Translations under genes and position numbers: made by a program | Source: Rhodococcus erythropolis NBRC 15567 | GTDB taxonomy: Bacteria > Actinomycetota > Actinomycetes > Mycobacteriales > Mycobacteriaceae | Direction: 5' to 3' | DNA: 64,000 bases | Assembly (NCBI RefSeq): GCF_001552595.1 | Contig: NZ_BCRM01000024.1 | Location: 1-64,000 of the forward strand | The notes under the pieces: generated by a model | Seen by the model: only the letters and a program-made list of their open reading frames with translations | Database searches by the model: none | What the model was told of the DNA's origin: nothing | Part shown: positions 63,969 through 64,000 of the stretch, piece by piece | How the letters are laid out: each line of letters begins with the position of its first letter | How positions within the stretch are numbered: the first letter of the stretch is position 1

Positions 63969-64000
63969 ATGACGGAGAGCAACGATCAACAGTTCCGAAT
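63969..64000 (+). CDS. fumC: First codons of a probable class II fumarate hydratase (cut by window end)
   Basis: ATG at 63969 opens a frame MTESNDQQFR that runs off the window; GGAG lies close upstream. FumC proteins often start with such a sequence before the conserved RIEHDTMGEV. Position after glpX matches M. tuberculosis Rv1098c. Only ten complete codons are visible, so the identity rests on context. Confidence 0.5.
   Translation, partial: MTESNDQQFR

Overview
The window is chromosomal DNA of a high-GC, mycolic-acid-bearing actinobacterium, most likely Rhodococcus (R. erythropolis/qingshengii group by gene content). Coenzyme F420 (fbiC), mycothiol (mshB), LpqW, mycolyltransferases, a WS/DGAT acyltransferase and an Rv1109c-type lipid-droplet protein together point to Mycobacteriales. 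Three blocks keep the gene neighbourhood of Mycobacterium tuberculosis: fadD36-like/dapC/fdxC/fbiC, then Rv1171-like/mshB/lpqW/typA/mutT2/PCD, and finally Rv1111c-like/ispH/Rv1109c-like/xseA/xseB/glpX/fum. These are comparisons from memory of the M. tuberculosis map, not alignments.

Layout. 1-3342: end of an ABC ATPase gene, a DUF222-HNH nuclease behind a LexA-like box, and a VWA protein. 3556-10928: acyl-CoA synthetase, rhomboid protease, dapC, fdxC, and fbiC coupled to an unknown gene. 11005-13887: two bacterial PH-domain membrane proteins and a HemD-like gene. 13939-20660: mycothiol, cell-envelope and translation genes. 20914-29941: more accessory material, including a secreted protein, a serine nonapeptide-repeat protein, a marR/MFS pair, a Tat-exported DUF1906 protein, a 34-codon amphipathic peptide, guanine deaminase and a CPBP protease. 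30029-34134: an IdeR-boxed siderophore-binding lipoprotein, a VOC protein, two coupled mycolyltransferases, and upstream of them two tiny signal-less peptides in tandem. 34406-44210: class I fumarase, DNA repair, WS/DGAT, lactate dehydrogenase, a LysB-like esterase and a secreted GDPD. 44211-44771: a 51-codon ORF behind direct repeats and an unusual His-anticodon tRNA. 44772-57576: pseudouridine synthase, ychF, a CD225 protein, glutamate-synthase-like protein, cstA-ybdD, an AI-2E exporter family protein and sbcDC. 57794-64000: isoprenoid, lipid-droplet, exonuclease VII and gluconeogenesis genes, ending in what looks like the first codons of fumC.

How the genes work together. Many cassettes are translationally coupled by GTGA/ATGA overlaps (fbiC with its partner, lpqW-mshB, the PH pair, the mycolyltransferase pair, VOC-membrane protein, sbcD-sbcC, Rv1109c-like-xseA-xseB). 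Convergent genes often abut or overlap by a few bases. No insertion sequence, prophage, CRISPR array or rRNA was seen.

The most novel material is small. It comprises three short ORFs (34, 36 and 43 aa) with strong ribosome sites that look like corynebacterial PorA/PorH-type peptides, two of them beside mycolyltransferases, and a structurally complete tRNA with a His anticodon that lacks the usual histidine identity bases.
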